NCBI RefSeq assembly: GCF_900323515.1
Contig: NZ_OOGT01000012.1
Span: 1-35,855, forward strand
Reading direction: 5' to 3'
Source of the DNA: Acinetobacter stercoris
Lineage (GTDB): Bacteria > Pseudomonadota > Gammaproteobacteria > Pseudomonadales > Moraxellaceae
DNA: 35,855 bases
Shown here in pieces: positions 1 to 7,069 of this stretch (position 1 is its first letter; every line of letters begins with the position of its first letter). Below the pieces are notes generated by a model. The model did not search any database. It worked only from the letters and a program-made list of their open reading frames with translations, and was not told the origin of the DNA. Made by a program: the position numbers and the translations under genes.

Positions 1-246
1 GAAATTGGCAGAGCAAGGAATCATGCAGTACAAGCCTGTTGGAACAAGGGACGAAAGCAGTGGAAAAGAGATATTGGTTATCATCAACGTTCACGAATAG
101 AAGCCAAAATGTTTGCATTTAAACGGCTTGGACAAGGGGTGTCTAGCCGATGCTTTAATCGTCAGGTAGTCGACTTGCAAATCAGAGTCGATATTTTGAA
201 TAAATTTACTCAACTCGGTACAGCCCAAACAGTCGCTGTTGCATAA
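1..246 (+). CDS. IS5-family transposase, C-terminal fragment (partial at window edge)
   Basis: These 81 residues form the C-terminal end of a DDE transposase. The reading includes WKRDIGYHQRSRIEAKMFAF, which carries the Y-x2-R-x3-E signature of IS4/IS5-type enzymes (here YHQRSRIE), followed by a basic stretch. The final catalytic glutamate should be the E of RSRIE. The gene is cut by the window edge; I see no internal stop or frameshift in the visible part, so it may be intact upstream. Confidence 0.75.
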   Translation, partial: EIGRARNHAVQACWNKGRKQWKRDIGYHQRSRIEAKMFAFKRLGQGVSSRCFNRQVVDLQIRVDILNKFTQLGTAQTVAVA

Positions 247-292
247 ATATCGGGAAGATAGACTGACTCATCTTTATTTTTATTTATGCAAC
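238..292. repeat. inverted repeat overlapping the transposase stop and the IS end
   Basis: GTTGCATAAATA at 238-249 is repeated in inverted orientation at 281-292 (TATTTATGCAAC), 12 of 12 bases. A second short stem lies inside (AAGAT at 255-259 with ATCTT at 270-274). The outer arm contains the transposase stop codon and the inner half of the terminal repeat. The structure could end transcription of the transposase or shield it from outside transcription. It could also be a partial duplication of the terminal repeat. Confidence 0.6.
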
Positions 293-353
293 AAAGCCCT
301 TTAGAGAAAGTTAATCATGAAAGATTAGCTATATTTAAAAAAGGACAATTAAA

Positions 354-1472
354 ATGATTAAAAAAAATTTATTCCTAAAACTTGCTATTGCATCATCAGC
401 ATCTCTATGTATGCATATGGCATATGCAGATAATTTTAAAAGGTTTTCGGTCTCTGCTGGTTGGTTACATGTTATGCCACAAGGGTCAGCAAATCCTTTT
501 AATATTAATACAGCTGTTAATGCTAGCAAGCAGTATTCAGTCGGAAGTATTTCACCAGATGGATTTTTAAATGCTTTGGATCCAAATGCAACGGCTATAA
601 ACCCCTTGACTGGAAAAGAAGGTAACGCCAAAAAAATTTTAGAAGGATTCTTTTCCAATGAGTTAGTAAAACCAATATTGATTGATCAAAAAACAGGAGA
701 GGTTAAATCCGAAATTGCTGGCACAGCACAACTCAATGGAATTGATCAGTGGAGTGCTCAAGGTACTGGATTAGAAGCTGATGATGTTGATACTGCAGGT
801 TTGATGTTTAACTATTACATAAATGATAATGTTTCATTGCAGCTTATCGGAGGTATTCCACCTAAAGTCGATATTGAAGGAAAAGGACAAATTTTTGCAC
901 CAATGAGTGGCACTGCAAATCCAGGTGGGATTGCTGCGCAGTTATTTCCTGAATTATCACTACAACAGGATGTTCCGATTACCAATTTAGGAAATAAATC
1001 TAAAGTTGCAACAACACGTGCCTGGACGCCAGCGCTTGAAGTTCAGTATCAATGGGGTAAATCTGGAGTCCATAAACTTAGACCATATGTAGGCTTTGGG
1101 GTGATGTATGCACATTTCAGTAGTATTAAAATGAATGGCCAAACTACCGCAGATCTGGTTGCAGCAGGGCATATGATCCAAAATATTCTGGATGACAAGG
1201 CAGGTGCAGCATTAGATGGTAAGACTTCAAGCGCAAATCCATTTGTACGAGTAAAAGCTGATGATGCATTTGCACCTATCGCCACTTTAGGAGCAACCTA
1301 TGATTTTGCAACGAACTGGTATTCTGTTGCTTCTGTATCATATGCAAAATTAAATAATAGAACCAATATTGATGTAATTGATGCAAATAAAGGTACGAAA
1401 TTAATTCACGCTACTACAAAAATTGATATCGACCCAATTATGACTTATCTTGGTATTGGCTATCGTTTTTAA
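354..1472 (+). CDS. OmpW/AlkL-family outer membrane protein, enlarged
   Basis: This is an outer-membrane beta-barrel of the OmpW family, whose members form small channels for hydrophobic molecules. The signal peptide ends near ...HMAYA (residue 25). The mature N-terminus contains SAGWLHVMPQ, typical of the family. A strand with DTAGLMFNYYINDNVSLQLI begins near residue 146, and the protein ends in YLGIGYRF with the C-terminal aromatic residue expected for barrel assembly. At 372 residues it is far longer than E. coli OmpW (about 212). The extra length lies mainly at residues 45-140, around 190-215 and around 260-300, where extracellular loops are expected. AAGGAC precedes the ATG. A shorter paralogue (281 aa) is at 15382-16227 on the other strand. 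Confidence 0.9.
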   Translation: MIKKNLFLKLAIASSASLCMHMAYADNFKRFSVSAGWLHVMPQGSANPFNINTAVNASKQYSVGSISPDGFLNALDPNATAINPLTGKEGNAKKILEGFFSNELVKPILIDQKTGEVKSEIAGTAQLNGIDQWSAQGTGLEADDVDTAGLMFNYYINDNVSLQLIGGIPPKVDIEGKGQIFAPMSGTANPGGIAAQLFPELSLQQDVPITNLGNKSKVATTRAWTPALEVQYQWGKSGVHKLRPYVGFGVMYAHFSSIKMNGQTTADLVAAGHMIQNILDDKAGAALDGKTSSANPFVRVKADDAFAPIATLGATYDFATNWYSVASVSYAKLNNRTNIDVIDANKGTKLIHATTKIDIDPIMTYLGIGYRF

Positions 1473-1497
1473 TTGATTATAGTAAAAAATCAAACAA

Positions 1498-1513
1498 GCA
1501 CCCAAAAGGGTGC
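1498..1513. terminator. bidirectional terminator between OmpW and thiolase genes
   Basis: GCACCC-AAAA-GGGTGC forms a six-pair stem between two convergent genes. On the minus strand it is followed after a few bases by TTGTTTGATTTTTTAC. It probably serves both the OmpW gene and the thiolase gene. Confidence 0.7.
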
Positions 1514-1536
1514 CTGTTTATTAGGCGTTATGAAAA

Positions 1537-3066
1537 TTATTTTTCAACAATTGCAGTTACACCTTGACCACCAGCAGCACAAATTGAAACAAGTACACGG
1601 CCTGAACCTTTCTGGTTGATCAGTTTGGCAGCAGTTGCCAAGATACGACCACCCGTTGCTGCAAATGGATGCCCTGCAGCTAAAGATGAACCTTTGACAT
1701 TTAGTTTGGTTAAGTCAATTGAACCTAAAGGTGCATCTAGTCCTAGACGTTCTTTACAGAATTTTGGATCTTCCCAGGCTTTAAGGGTTGACAATACTTG
1801 TGAAGCAAAAGCTTCATGTATTTCATAATAGTCAAAATCCTGAAGTTTAAGATTTGCACGAGCCAGCATGCGTGGTACTGCATATGCAGGAGCCATGAGC
1901 AAGCCTTCTTTCTTGTTGACAAAATCAACAGCCGCAGTTTCAGAGAAGCTTAAATAAGCTAAAATTTCATGTCCATTTTCTTTTGCCCATTCTTCTGATG
2001 CCAAAAGTACAACCGATGCGCCATCTGTCAATGGGGTTGAGTTACCAGCAGTCATAGTCGCAGTTTCACCCTTACCAAATGCTGGTTTGAGTTTTGCCAG
2101 TTTTTCTACTGATGAGTCTGGACGCAGATTGTTATCTTTGCTTAAACCCATAAATGGTGTGATGAGGTCATCAAAAAAGCCTTCTTCATACGCTTTTGCC
2201 ATTTTCTGATGTGAAGAGGCTGCAAGTTCATCTTGTGCCTGGCGAGGAATTCCCCACTCTAAGGCTGTGATTGCCTGATGTTCACCCATAGATAAACCAG
2301 TGCGTGGTTCGCCATTTTTAGGTGCATCTAACAAGTCTTTTAAATTGATTTTAGTTAAAGCTTTTAAGCGATCTTTCGCAGTTTTAGCGACATTTAGTTC
2401 CAGTAAAGCTTTACGTAAGCCATCACCAAAAGCTATCGGAGCATCAGAGGTGGTATCCACGCCTCCAGCAATACCGACTTCGATTTGTCCTAGAGCAATT
2501 TTATTGGCAACCTGAAAAGCTGCTTGCAAACCTGTACCACATGCTTGCTGGAGGTCATAGGCAGGGGTTTCTGGTGCTAATTCAGTGTTGAGAACACACT
2601 CACGTGTCATGTTAAAATCACGACTATGTTTTAAAACAGCTCCAGCTGCAACTTCCCCTAGGCGTTGACCTTGTAGATTGAAACGTTCGACTAAACCATT
2701 CAATGCCGCAGTTAACATATCAATGTTAGTAGCTTTAAAGTAAGCACCGTTTGAACGAGCAAATGGGATACGATTTCCACCAATAATTGCTACACGGCGA
2801 ACAGTATTTTGACTCATGGTTTTTTCCTGTTGAACAGAAGATTGTGTTGTTGACGATGCTGTTGATGCAGCTTTTTTTGTATTAGGTGCCGTTGCTTTGC
2901 TTCGCGAAGTTGCAGCAGACCGCGTACGAGGAGTTTTTGTCGTATTCGTTGCTTTAGAAGCCGGACTCGCAGTTTTACGAGGGCGAGAAGTCGTTTTTGA
3001 TGGTTTTGACACAGCTTCCTGAGCAGAATTTTCGACTGCTGGATTTTCTTGAGTTGTTTTGCTCAT
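1537..3066 (-). CDS. FadI-like acetyl-CoA C-acyltransferase (thiolase) with a basic low-complexity N-terminal extension
   Basis: Thiolase, cleaving or condensing 3-ketoacyl-CoA; the closest family I can recall is FadI of beta-oxidation. The nucleophile is the Cys of QQACGTGLQAA (residue 176 of the long form). Other family motifs are HEAFASQVL, GHPFAATGGR and the second active-site Cys in CAAGGQG. Residues 84-509 make a normal thiolase of about 426 aa. Residues 1-83 are an extra Lys/Arg/Ser/Thr/Ala/Pro-rich segment resembling histone H1 or AlgP/PhaF-type tails. Met84 (2815-2817) has a good ribosome site in front of it, so two products are possible. The gene diverges from the ketoacyl reductase at 3307, which suggests a shared acyl-chain pathway. 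Thiolase identity is secure; the true start is not. Confidence 0.9.
   Translation of the reverse strand: MSKTTQENPAVENSAQEAVSKPSKTTSRPRKTASPASKATNTTKTPRTRSAATSRSKATAPNTKKAASTASSTTQSSVQQEKTMSQNTVRRVAIIGGNRIPFARSNGAYFKATNIDMLTAALNGLVERFNLQGQRLGEVAAGAVLKHSRDFNMTRECVLNTELAPETPAYDLQQACGTGLQAAFQVANKIALGQIEVGIAGGVDTTSDAPIAFGDGLRKALLELNVAKTAKDRLKALTKINLKDLLDAPKNGEPRTGLSMGEHQAITALEWGIPRQAQDELAASSHQKMAKAYEEGFFDDLITPFMGLSKDNNLRPDSSVEKLAKLKPAFGKGETATMTAGNSTPLTDGASVVLLASEEWAKENGHEILAYLSFSETAAVDFVNKKEGLLMAPAYAVPRMLARANLKLQDFDYYEIHEAFASQVLSTLKAWEDPKFCKERLGLDAPLGSIDLTKLNVKGSSLAAGHPFAATGGRILATAAKLINQKGSGRVLVSICAAGGQGVTAIVEK
2818..2828 (-). promoter_or_regulatory. ribosome-binding site for an internal thiolase start (Met84)
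   Basis: On the minus strand AGGAAAAAACC directly precedes ATG at 2815-2817, giving AGG eight bases from the start. The upstream ATG at 3064-3066 is preceded by GGAAATGCCTT, a weaker match. This supports an alternative or primary start that yields a thiolase of conventional length beginning MSQNTVRRVAI. Confidence 0.55.
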
Positions 3067-3306
3067 AAGGCATTTCCAAGCATGTAGATGATATTCTTGA
3101 GGTATAGCTTAGCATATCAGTTTTTGTCCTGAATTGACTATAATGACATTTGATAAGGCAGTCTGGTCAAGACATCATGCAGTTAACTCAAGTATTATTT
3201 ACATGAAACAAATGGATCTGAAGTATTATAAATAGCTAACATTTCATTGAAGTTAAAAGACATCTTTAGATTCATTTACTAATTAAATTGCTGAGAGAAA
3301 ATTCAC
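3067..3306. promoter_or_regulatory. divergent control region between thiolase and ketoacyl reductase
   Basis: These 240 bases must hold the promoters of both divergent genes. I do not see a clean -35/-10 pair for either. An imperfect dyad, GTCTGGTCAAGAC (GTCT...AGAC arms), lies at 3161-3173 and could be a regulator site for a fatty-acid-responsive repressor; this is inference only. Confidence 0.35.
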
Positions 3307-4698
3307 ATGACTGACCAATACCAAGCGTTTTCTAAATCACCAATTGGTAAATTTGTCATTAAAAATTTAGGTTTACCATCACCGATTGAACTTGACCGTT
3401 TTGAATCAGCAACACCAGTGATTAAAGGTGCTGTTTTACTTGGCGCTGCTCCGAACAGCATTTTATCTGGAGCTATTGCTCAGGTATTAAGTAATGTTCA
3501 TGCAAATAGCTATGCAGGGAACAATGCAGAACTACAGCAAGTTGCAGCACAGTCAGGCTTAAATTTAAGTGCTTTTAATGAAGGTGACAAAGAATCAAAA
3601 TTTAAAGCCGTTGTTTTTGATGCATCTGGCATTGAAAGCTCTGAACAATTGAATGAGTTATATAAATTCTTTAATCCTATTGCGCGCCAAATTCAGGTAT
3701 CTGGGCGTGTGATAGTGATTGGTTTAACACCAGAGTCTGCAAAAACCGTGAAACAGGCTATAGCACAACGTGCCTTGGAAGGTTTTGTAAAATCAGTTGG
3801 TAAAGAATTTAAAAAAGGTATAGCAGCTGATCTGGTCTATGTAGATGCTGGTGCTGAACAGAATCTTGAATCCACGCTACGTTTCTTGTTATCTCCACGT
3901 TCGGCTTATGTTTCTGGTCAAGTGATTCGTGTATCTCAGGCTAAAGTTCTTGAAGTTGATTGGACCAAACCACTTGCAGGAAAAACTGCTCTGGTCACTG
4001 GGGCAAGTCGTGGTATTGGTGAAGCAATTGCACATGTACTTGCGCGTGATGGGGCACATGTCATCTGTTTAGATGTTCCTCCACAACAAGCGGATTTAGA
4101 TCGCGTTGCAAGTTCTATTGGTGGTTCAACATTGGCTCTGGATATTACTGCTCCGGATGCAGGCGCTGAAATTAAAGCAGTTGCAGCCAATCATGGCGGT
4201 CTGGATATCATCGTACATAATGCAGGGATAACACGTGACAAGACTTTAGCAAATATGAAACCTGAAATGTGGGATCTTGTAATCAATATCAATTTATCTG
4301 CTGCTGAACGCATCAATGATTATTTATTAAATAATCAAGGTATAAATGAGAATGGGCGTATTGTTTGTGTATCTTCGATTTCTGGTATTGCAGGAAACTT
4401 AGGTCAAACCAACTATGCCGCTTCAAAAGCAGGTGTGATAGGTTTGGTTAAGTTTACAGCCCCTATTTTGGAACAAGGCATTACAATTAATGCTGTAGCA
4501 CCAGGATTTATTGAAACACAGATGACAGCAGCGATTCCTTTTGCAATTCGTGAAGCAGGGCGTCGTATGAATTCAATGAGTCAAGGTGGTTTACCTGTTG
4601 ATGTAGCAGAGACTATTGCATTATTTGCTTCAACAGGTTCATCAGGGTTGAATGGTAACGTTGTACGTGTTTGCGGACAAAGCTTATTAGGTGCTTAA
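3307..4698 (+). CDS. FabG4-like 3-oxoacyl-ACP/CoA reductase (SDR family)
   Basis: A short-chain dehydrogenase that reduces 3-ketoacyl thioesters with NAD(P)H. The C-terminal half holds the active Rossmann domain: TGASRGIG at 231-238, NAG in IVHNAGITRD, catalytic Ser near 356, and Tyr370/Lys374 in NYAASKAG. The first 210 residues form a degenerate flavodoxin-like domain, so the protein (463 aa) has the high-molecular-weight architecture of mycobacterial FabG4 (about 454 aa) rather than that of the usual 245-aa FabG. The hydratase gene follows 113 bases downstream, and the thiolase is divergent upstream. The set covers three of the four beta-oxidation or chain-elongation reactions. GAGAG lies upstream of the ATG. 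Confidence 0.9.
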   Translation: MTDQYQAFSKSPIGKFVIKNLGLPSPIELDRFESATPVIKGAVLLGAAPNSILSGAIAQVLSNVHANSYAGNNAELQQVAAQSGLNLSAFNEGDKESKFKAVVFDASGIESSEQLNELYKFFNPIARQIQVSGRVIVIGLTPESAKTVKQAIAQRALEGFVKSVGKEFKKGIAADLVYVDAGAEQNLESTLRFLLSPRSAYVSGQVIRVSQAKVLEVDWTKPLAGKTALVTGASRGIGEAIAHVLARDGAHVICLDVPPQQADLDRVASSIGGSTLALDITAPDAGAEIKAVAANHGGLDIIVHNAGITRDKTLANMKPEMWDLVININLSAAERINDYLLNNQGINENGRIVCVSSISGIAGNLGQTNYAASKAGVIGLVKFTAPILEQGITINAVAPGFIETQMTAAIPFAIREAGRRMNSMSQGGLPVDVAETIALFASTGSSGLNGNVVRVCGQSLLGA

Positions 4699-4749
4699 AG
4701 TTAGTATCTAGTGATGATATTTCATTCTTTTTCTTTAAGGAAAAAGAAA

Positions 4750-4782
4750 CTGGGAGAGGATTTTCCTCATCCCAGCTTTTCT
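4750..4782 (+). terminator. intercistronic hairpin between reductase and hydratase genes
   Basis: CTGGGA/TCCCAG plus inner GAGG/CCTC arms (4750-4775, one bulged A) are followed by CTTTTCT. Just upstream, TCTTTTTC (4726-4733) pairs with GAAAAAGA (4740-4747). Together these could attenuate or process the message between the two genes, so the hydratase may be expressed at a lower level or have its own promoter. Confidence 0.55.
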
Positions 4783-4810
4783 CGATTTAAGCAATATAAA
4801 AGGTCAAACA

Positions 4811-5665
4811 ATGAATACTCGCCATTTTAGTCAGCTTCCAAAACCTTATTTGGCCTATCCAAAAGTTATTCAAGGTTTGATTTTTAAAAAACCTAAAACT
4901 GAAAAAGTTTTACCTCAGGTTGAATATGTTGTTGATTCATTTCAAGTCGATCCAAAGCATTTAAAAGCTTATAATGAGGTTTGCGGCTTTAAAAATGATG
5001 GGCAAATACCTGCCATTTATTTAGCAGTCCTTTCACAAAGCTTGCAAATGCATATGATGACACAAGAAACATTTCCTTTTGCTATCTTGGGTTTGGTACA
5101 TATCCGTAATCAAATTAAACAGACACGGCAAATCTGGTTGAATGAAGATTTGACCCTATCTTGTACTTTTGGTGAGTTGAAACCGCATGATAAGGGTGTC
5201 CAGTTTGATTTTATTACCACAGCTAAAGTGGGTGATGAAGTTGTTATGGAAGGATTGACAACTTATCTTGCTCGTCAAAAAACAGATGGAACAGTTTTAG
5301 AGAAAGCGAAAGATGAGTCAAAAGTTGAACTTGATGTTCAAGATATCTGGAATGTAACCGAAAATACTGGTCGTCGTTATGCGGCAGTTTCTGGTGATTT
5401 TAACCTGATTCATATTCACGCCTTGACTGCAAAGGCTTTTGGTTTTAAGCAAGCAATTGCTCATGGTATGTGGAGCAAAGCGCGGGCATTAGCGAGCTTG
5501 AGTTTACCAGAAGCATATGAAGTGGATGTGCATTTTAAGCTTCCGATGTATTTGCCTTCTATTGTTGAGTTTTTAACAGGTGAGGAAAATCAAGCTATTG
5601 ATTTTTTAATTAGAAATCAAAAAAATCAAAAACCGCATGTGGCGGGTAGATTAAAATCATTATAG
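4811..5665 (+). CDS. MaoC-family (R)-hydratase/dehydratase, HtdX-like
   Basis: A hot-dog-fold enoyl-thioester hydratase of 284 residues. The hydratase-2 motif is clear: YAAVSGDFNLIHIH, with Asp and His as catalytic pair, followed by AKAFGFKQAIAHGMW. The N-terminal half looks like a second, inactive hot-dog repeat, as in double-domain MaoC proteins. It would dehydrate the 3-hydroxyacyl product of the upstream reductase or hydrate enoyl-CoA. The order thiolase (divergent), reductase, hydratase matches, from memory, the mycobacterial fadA2-fabG4-htdX locus. The ribosome site is AAGGTC, seven bases before ATG. Confidence 0.88.
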   Translation: MNTRHFSQLPKPYLAYPKVIQGLIFKKPKTEKVLPQVEYVVDSFQVDPKHLKAYNEVCGFKNDGQIPAIYLAVLSQSLQMHMMTQETFPFAILGLVHIRNQIKQTRQIWLNEDLTLSCTFGELKPHDKGVQFDFITTAKVGDEVVMEGLTTYLARQKTDGTVLEKAKDESKVELDVQDIWNVTENTGRRYAAVSGDFNLIHIHALTAKAFGFKQAIAHGMWSKARALASLSLPEAYEVDVHFKLPMYLPSIVEFLTGEENQAIDFLIRNQKNQKPHVAGRLKSL

Positions 5666-5673
5666 AATACTCA

Positions 5674-5702
5674 GCCTAAATCGTGATGATTTAGGCTTTT
5701 TT
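5674..5702 (+). terminator. Rho-independent terminator after the hydratase gene
   Basis: GCCTAAATC-GTGAT-GATTTAGGC is a perfect nine-pair stem followed by six T. It separates the fatty-acyl genes from the serine hydrolase. Confidence 0.88.
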
Positions 5703-5731
5703 AGTCCACTGAAAATAAAAAAGGACTCAGG

Positions 5732-6991
5732 ATGAGTGGTTTAACAGATATTATTTTTGCAAATACAAAAAATTATTCAGGTGAAGTTGATACGCGATTT
5801 CATGATCTGGCAGAACAATTTAGCCGTTTACAAGATGGGCGTACTGACTTTGGTGGAGCTGCGCTCGCGGTATATTTTCGTGGGCAAAAAGTAATTGATA
5901 TTTATACTGGGAAAAAATCAAAAAGTGAACAATGGGATGCCAATACCTTATCGGTTTGTTATTCCACGGGGAAAGGTATTTTAGCGACACTAGCACATAT
6001 TCTGGTGAGTGAAGGTTTTTTGAATTATGAGAGCAAGATTGCCGAGTTTTGGCCAGAGTTTTCTCAAAATGGTAAATCCCAAATAACGCTACGTCATATC
6101 TTGAGTCATCAAAGTGGTCTATATGACATTCGCAATATTACACAAAGTGCAAGTGAAATGGCGGATTGGGAACATATGCTGACGGTTGTGCAACAGGCAA
6201 CACCGCGTTTTGCAGTTGGACAGGACATAGCATATCAGGCTCTTACATTTGGCTGGCTGGTTGGTGGTGTGTTAGAAAAAGCGACAGGATGTTCATTGAC
6301 AGAGTTGATGGAAAGATATCTAGTCCAGCCTTTGCAATTGGATGGGGCATATTTTGGTGTTCCAGGCAGTGAACTTGTGCGTGTTGCGAGACCATTACCA
6401 AAAGAAAAACAACAGGATGTTACTACACCGAGTTCAACTAAAATCAAGAAAAACAAAAAAAGTAATTTTTCGGATAAGTTAATGCAATTGAGTGGGCAAA
6501 ATCCACAGGACTTTGTCGATGCAATGGTTCCACATGATATGCGTAACTTTAGTTTTTTTAGTGACGATGGCTTACAAGCAATTATTCCTGCTGCAAATGG
6601 GGCATTTACTGCCAGAAGTCTGGCGAAAGTATATGCAATGTTGACAAATGGTGGTGTTTGGGATGATCAGGAGATCATTAAACCAGAAGTCTTTTCACAG
6701 TTAAGTAAAATCCAGAGTATTAAACGCGATCGAGTCATGCCGATTCCTATGAAATGGCGTTTGGGTTATCACCGGGTCATTACAATGGGTAAAAGAGCTA
6801 AAAAGGGATTTGGCCACATTGGTTATAATGGTTCCGGTGCCTGGTGTGATCCTCAGCGTGAATTAAGCTTTGCTTATACGCATAATTTTAGAATTGGCTC
6901 AATTACTGGTGATTATCGGCTTTGGGGGTTAAGTCAGGAAACTTTACGTTGTGCAGATGCTGTTATAAAAGGGCATAAAGGGTGGTTTTAA
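5732..6991 (+). CDS. serine hydrolase of the beta-lactamase (class C/EstB-like) family
   Basis: A 419-residue serine hydrolase with the beta-lactamase/penicillin-binding fold. The nucleophile motif S-x-x-K is S78-TG-K81 in CYSTGKGILA. The second motif is the Tyr of IAYQALTFGWLVGGV, as in EstB-type esterases, where it replaces the Y-x-N of true lactamases. A late GHIGYNGSGAW segment occupies the place of the third (KTG/HxG) motif. No signal peptide is visible, so it is probably cytoplasmic and an esterase rather than an antibiotic-resistance enzyme. A lysine-rich stretch (KIKKNKKSNFSDKL) around residues 232-250 looks like a flexible insert. It follows the lipid genes but is set apart by a terminator; its substrate is unknown. 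Confidence 0.85.
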   Translation: MSGLTDIIFANTKNYSGEVDTRFHDLAEQFSRLQDGRTDFGGAALAVYFRGQKVIDIYTGKKSKSEQWDANTLSVCYSTGKGILATLAHILVSEGFLNYESKIAEFWPEFSQNGKSQITLRHILSHQSGLYDIRNITQSASEMADWEHMLTVVQQATPRFAVGQDIAYQALTFGWLVGGVLEKATGCSLTELMERYLVQPLQLDGAYFGVPGSELVRVARPLPKEKQQDVTTPSSTKIKKNKKSNFSDKLMQLSGQNPQDFVDAMVPHDMRNFSFFSDDGLQAIIPAANGAFTARSLAKVYAMLTNGGVWDDQEIIKPEVFSQLSKIQSIKRDRVMPIPMKWRLGYHRVITMGKRAKKGFGHIGYNGSGAWCDPQRELSFAYTHNFRIGSITGDYRLWGLSQETLRCADAVIKGHKGWF

Positions 6992-7069
6992 TCAATATTT
7001 TCTTTTGATTTTTTAGTGAAACTTAAATATTATCTTGCTGACTTCATAAAAATATTCTAAGAGATCAAA

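Larger units (their letters stand above)
1..298 (+). mobile_element. IS5-family insertion sequence, 3' end only
   Basis: The window opens inside an insertion sequence. Frame 1 reads without a stop to TAA at 244-246 and gives the C-terminal end of a DDE transposase. The right end is at about 298, where the complement reads GGCTTTGTTGCATAAATA, very close to the terminal repeats of the IS903 group of the IS5 family. The left end and the first part of the transposase lie outside the window, so I cannot say whether the element is complete or name it. It ends about 56 bases before the OmpW gene at 354, close enough to influence that gene's transcription. I cannot see a target duplication because only one end is present. 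Confidence 0.8.

Noticed and set aside
335..658. Minus-strand open frame opposite the first OmpW gene
   Set aside because: It overlaps a clear outer-membrane gene, has no recognisable product and is a shadow frame. The same applies to other antisense frames in pgk, fba, cpaA and the usher gene.
5732..6991. Beta-lactamase resistance gene
   Set aside because: It has no signal peptide and carries Y-Q-A in place of Y-x-N. The overall motifs match EstB-type esterases better than class C lactamases.
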